A stretch of 23,368 nt of DNA from Nitrospirota bacterium (lineage in GTDB: Bacteria > Nitrospirota_A > Leptospirillia > Leptospirillales > Leptospirillaceae), in assembly GCA_021844645.1 (NCBI GenBank), contig JAKBTA010000014.1:1-23368 (forward strand), written 5' to 3'. Under the pieces are notes generated by a model, which was given only the letters and a program-made list of their open reading frames with translations, was not told the origin of the DNA and ran no database searches. Position 1 is the stretch's first letter. Each line of letters starts with the position of its first letter. Positions 21,946-23,368 of the stretch are shown in pieces. Both the position numbers and the translations under genes were made by a program.

Positions 21946-23049
21946 ATGCTTCCGTATAACAAGTGCAAGAGCAGATTGAAGATTGGAATATGTCTTGGGC
22001 TGCTTTTTTTCTTGGGTTGGAGTGAGACTGGAATCCGGGAGAGTTTGGCAGCGGATCTCATGATTTCTGGCTCATCGACACTATTTCCTTTAGAGCAGGT
22101 ATGGTCGCAGGAGTATATGAAGAAGCACCCTCATGTACATATCTCGGTACTATCGACCGGGTCAGGATTTGGAATTATGAATGCGGCAAATGGGAACATC
22201 ATGATCGGAGCATCTGACACCTATTTAACAAGAGATTTGCGAGCCCGTTTTTCTAACCTGGTGTCGATCCCGGTTGCTTTTGAAGATGCTGAAGTCATTT
22301 ACAACATTCCTGAACTGAACAAGACCGTCCGGCTAAAGATGGACGGCCCAACGCTAGCGAAAATTTATCTTGGAAAAATCAGATACTGGGATGATCCGGC
22401 CATAGTGGCTATGAATCATGGTGTAACACTCCCCCATCGTCGGATCAAGGTGATCCATCGCGCCGACTCATCTGGTGCTACCTTTGTATTTACTGATTAT
22501 CTCAATCAAACATCGTCAGAGTGGCATCAAAGTATTGGTAGGGATATGTTGCCATCTTGGCCTGTCGGATCAGGATACAATGGATCTGATTCGCTAGTCG
22601 CTGCAGTAATGACAGCCCCGGGAGCTATCGGATATGCAGGACTGGGATGGGTTCATGAATATCATCTGAAGTCGGCGGCTCTCAAAAATCGGGATGGGAA
22701 CTTTGTGGTGGGATCAATCAAGACGATCCAGGCAGCAGGCCGGGCAGCGCTACAAGATCCAACTTTTCCGCAAGATTTTAACCGTTCCATTGTTTATCAC
22801 TTTCATGGCAAAAACGTGTATCCGGATGCCAACTTTGAATTCTGGATGGTGAACAAGAACCTCCCAGGAGAAACCATGAGAGATATAAAAACTCTTCTTG
22901 AATGGGTTCTCTCAACAGGACAGGACCCCGTATACACAGAGAAAATGGGATTCGCACCGATACCATTTCGCCCTATTCAATTAAGATTGACCCATATCCT
23001 GAACCGTCTTCTGCCAGGAAATAGCTATCAGGAACGATCTCCAGGGTAA
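21946..23049 (+). CDS. pstS: PstS-like periplasmic phosphate-binding protein
   Basis: 367 residues from ATG 21946 with AGGAGGA 5 nt upstream; a longer frame from 21874 lacks a ribosome site. The signal peptide is about residues 1-37 (RLKIGICLGLLFFLGW, cleavage near SLA-AD). The mature protein has the phosphate-binding signatures SGSSTLFPLEQVWSQEY, STGSGFGIMNAANG, IGASDTYL, HRADSSGATFVFTDYLNQ and TAPGAIGYAGLGW. It would capture phosphate in the periplasm for the PstCAB importer. None of pstC, pstA, pstB or phoU follows here; a truncated transposon gene on the other strand comes next. It may serve transporter genes elsewhere, act in scavenging or surface functions, or be a stranded duplicate. 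Length is a little above the 320-350 usual for PstS. Confidence 0.9.
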   Translation: MLPYNKCKSRLKIGICLGLLFFLGWSETGIRESLAADLMISGSSTLFPLEQVWSQEYMKKHPHVHISVLSTGSGFGIMNAANGNIMIGASDTYLTRDLRARFSNLVSIPVAFEDAEVIYNIPELNKTVRLKMDGPTLAKIYLGKIRYWDDPAIVAMNHGVTLPHRRIKVIHRADSSGATFVFTDYLNQTSSEWHQSIGRDMLPSWPVGSGYNGSDSLVAAVMTAPGAIGYAGLGWVHEYHLKSAALKNRDGNFVVGSIKTIQAAGRAALQDPTFPQDFNRSIVYHFHGKNVYPDANFEFWMVNKNLPGETMRDIKTLLEWVLSTGQDPVYTEKMGFAPIPFRPIQLRLTHILNRLLPGNSYQERSPG

Positions 23050-23097
23050 TGATGGAGATCAAGGACAAAAATGATCGTCTGGGAATGTCTGATTTCA

Positions 23098-23368
23098 TTA
23101 TATTCCTTCGACCGGGCGATGGCGAACGACGGGAACGGTCCCGATCTTCGAGAGTCCCTTTCCCGTCAGATCACATCCGCTATTCCACTGGGGAAAGGTC
23201 AGGGAAGAGTACTGCCCCTTTCCCTTGAATCGGGGATAGCCGGGATCTTCACCGTTTTTGACCCGGCGAAAAAACGCCTGGAACGCCAGATCGATGCGAA
23301 CCGCCACGTTCTGGAGCGTTTGGGAATAGACCGTCTCAAGAGAAGGTCGGATCTTTTTCAGGGACGGA
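23098..23368 (-). pseudogene. Truncated IS605-family TnpB (OrfB), open at the right edge
   Basis: The frame enters from the right edge and reads LKKIRPSLETVYSQTLQNV, then AVRIDLAFQAFFRRVKNGED, PGYPRFKGKGQYSSLTFPQW and IGTVPVVRHRPVEGI before a stop at 23098. This is the N-terminal wedge part of TnpB. Homologues continue past RPVEG into the RuvC nuclease domain, which is absent here, so the gene is cut short and cannot make an active nuclease. Three residues of the usual GLSLSKIGT stretch also appear to be missing. It faces pstS tail to tail with a 48-nt gap. Confidence 0.75.

Noticed and set aside
1..23368. CRISPR arrays, tRNA/rRNA genes, classical riboswitches (including c-di-GMP types near the GGDEF genes)
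   Set aside because: No regularly spaced repeats, no tRNA-like or rRNA segments and no recognisable riboswitch core were seen by eye. A covariance-model scan was not possible.

Overview
The window looks like a chromosomal stretch from an acidophilic iron oxidiser of the Leptospirillum type (phylum Nitrospirota). That placement is inferred from the general look of the proteins (large GGDEF/EAL proteins, a NirB/NirA-type fused reductase, DcaP-like porin, IS630 and IS605 debris); no rRNA or marker gene is present to prove it. No tRNA, rRNA, CRISPR array or replication origin was seen.

Layout. (1) 1-5934, minus strand: a signalling block with a CHASE3-GAF histidine kinase (cut by the left edge), a GAF-GGDEF-EAL protein with a CZB-like C-terminus, and a membrane GGDEF diguanylate cyclase. 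(2) 6357-8500: a scarred accessory strip holding a broken HigB-type toxin gene, its intact antitoxin partner, a probable frameshifted small gene, and an IS630-family element with a suspicious catalytic site. (3) 8666-19184, minus strand: one long, tightly packed nitrate-assimilation operon of eleven genes. In transcription order these are a molybdopterin-domain/PII fusion, a free PII protein, a NarK/NasA-type transporter, a large fused siroheme nitrite reductase, a second free PII protein, and then moaA-moaD-moaE-moeA-moaC-mogA for molybdenum cofactor synthesis. (4) 19185-19696: a divergent control region with a sigma-54 type -24/-12 promoter facing each way. (5) 19697-23368: an outer-membrane porin, decayed IS605 TnpB sequence, a lone pstS-like phosphate-binding protein, and a truncated TnpB fragment running off the right edge.

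How it fits together. The porin could admit the nitrogen source across the outer membrane, the MFS carrier would move nitrate or nitrite across the inner membrane, the fused flavo-siroheme enzyme would reduce nitrite to ammonium, and the moa/moe/mog genes would supply cofactor for a molybdoenzyme. No bis-MGD nitrate reductase of the NasA/NarB type is encoded here. The only molybdopterin-binding protein in the operon is the first gene, whose N-terminal half has the sulfite-oxidase/eukaryotic-nitrate-reductase type fold signature and whose C-terminal half is a NifI2-like PII domain. With two further NifI1-like PII proteins in the same operon and sigma-54 promoters in front, this looks like a nitrate-assimilation system wired directly to PII nitrogen sensing. 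I consider this the most interesting system in the window.

The island-like nature of the block (IS630 on one side, IS605 debris on the other) suggests acquisition or local rearrangement, but that is inference.
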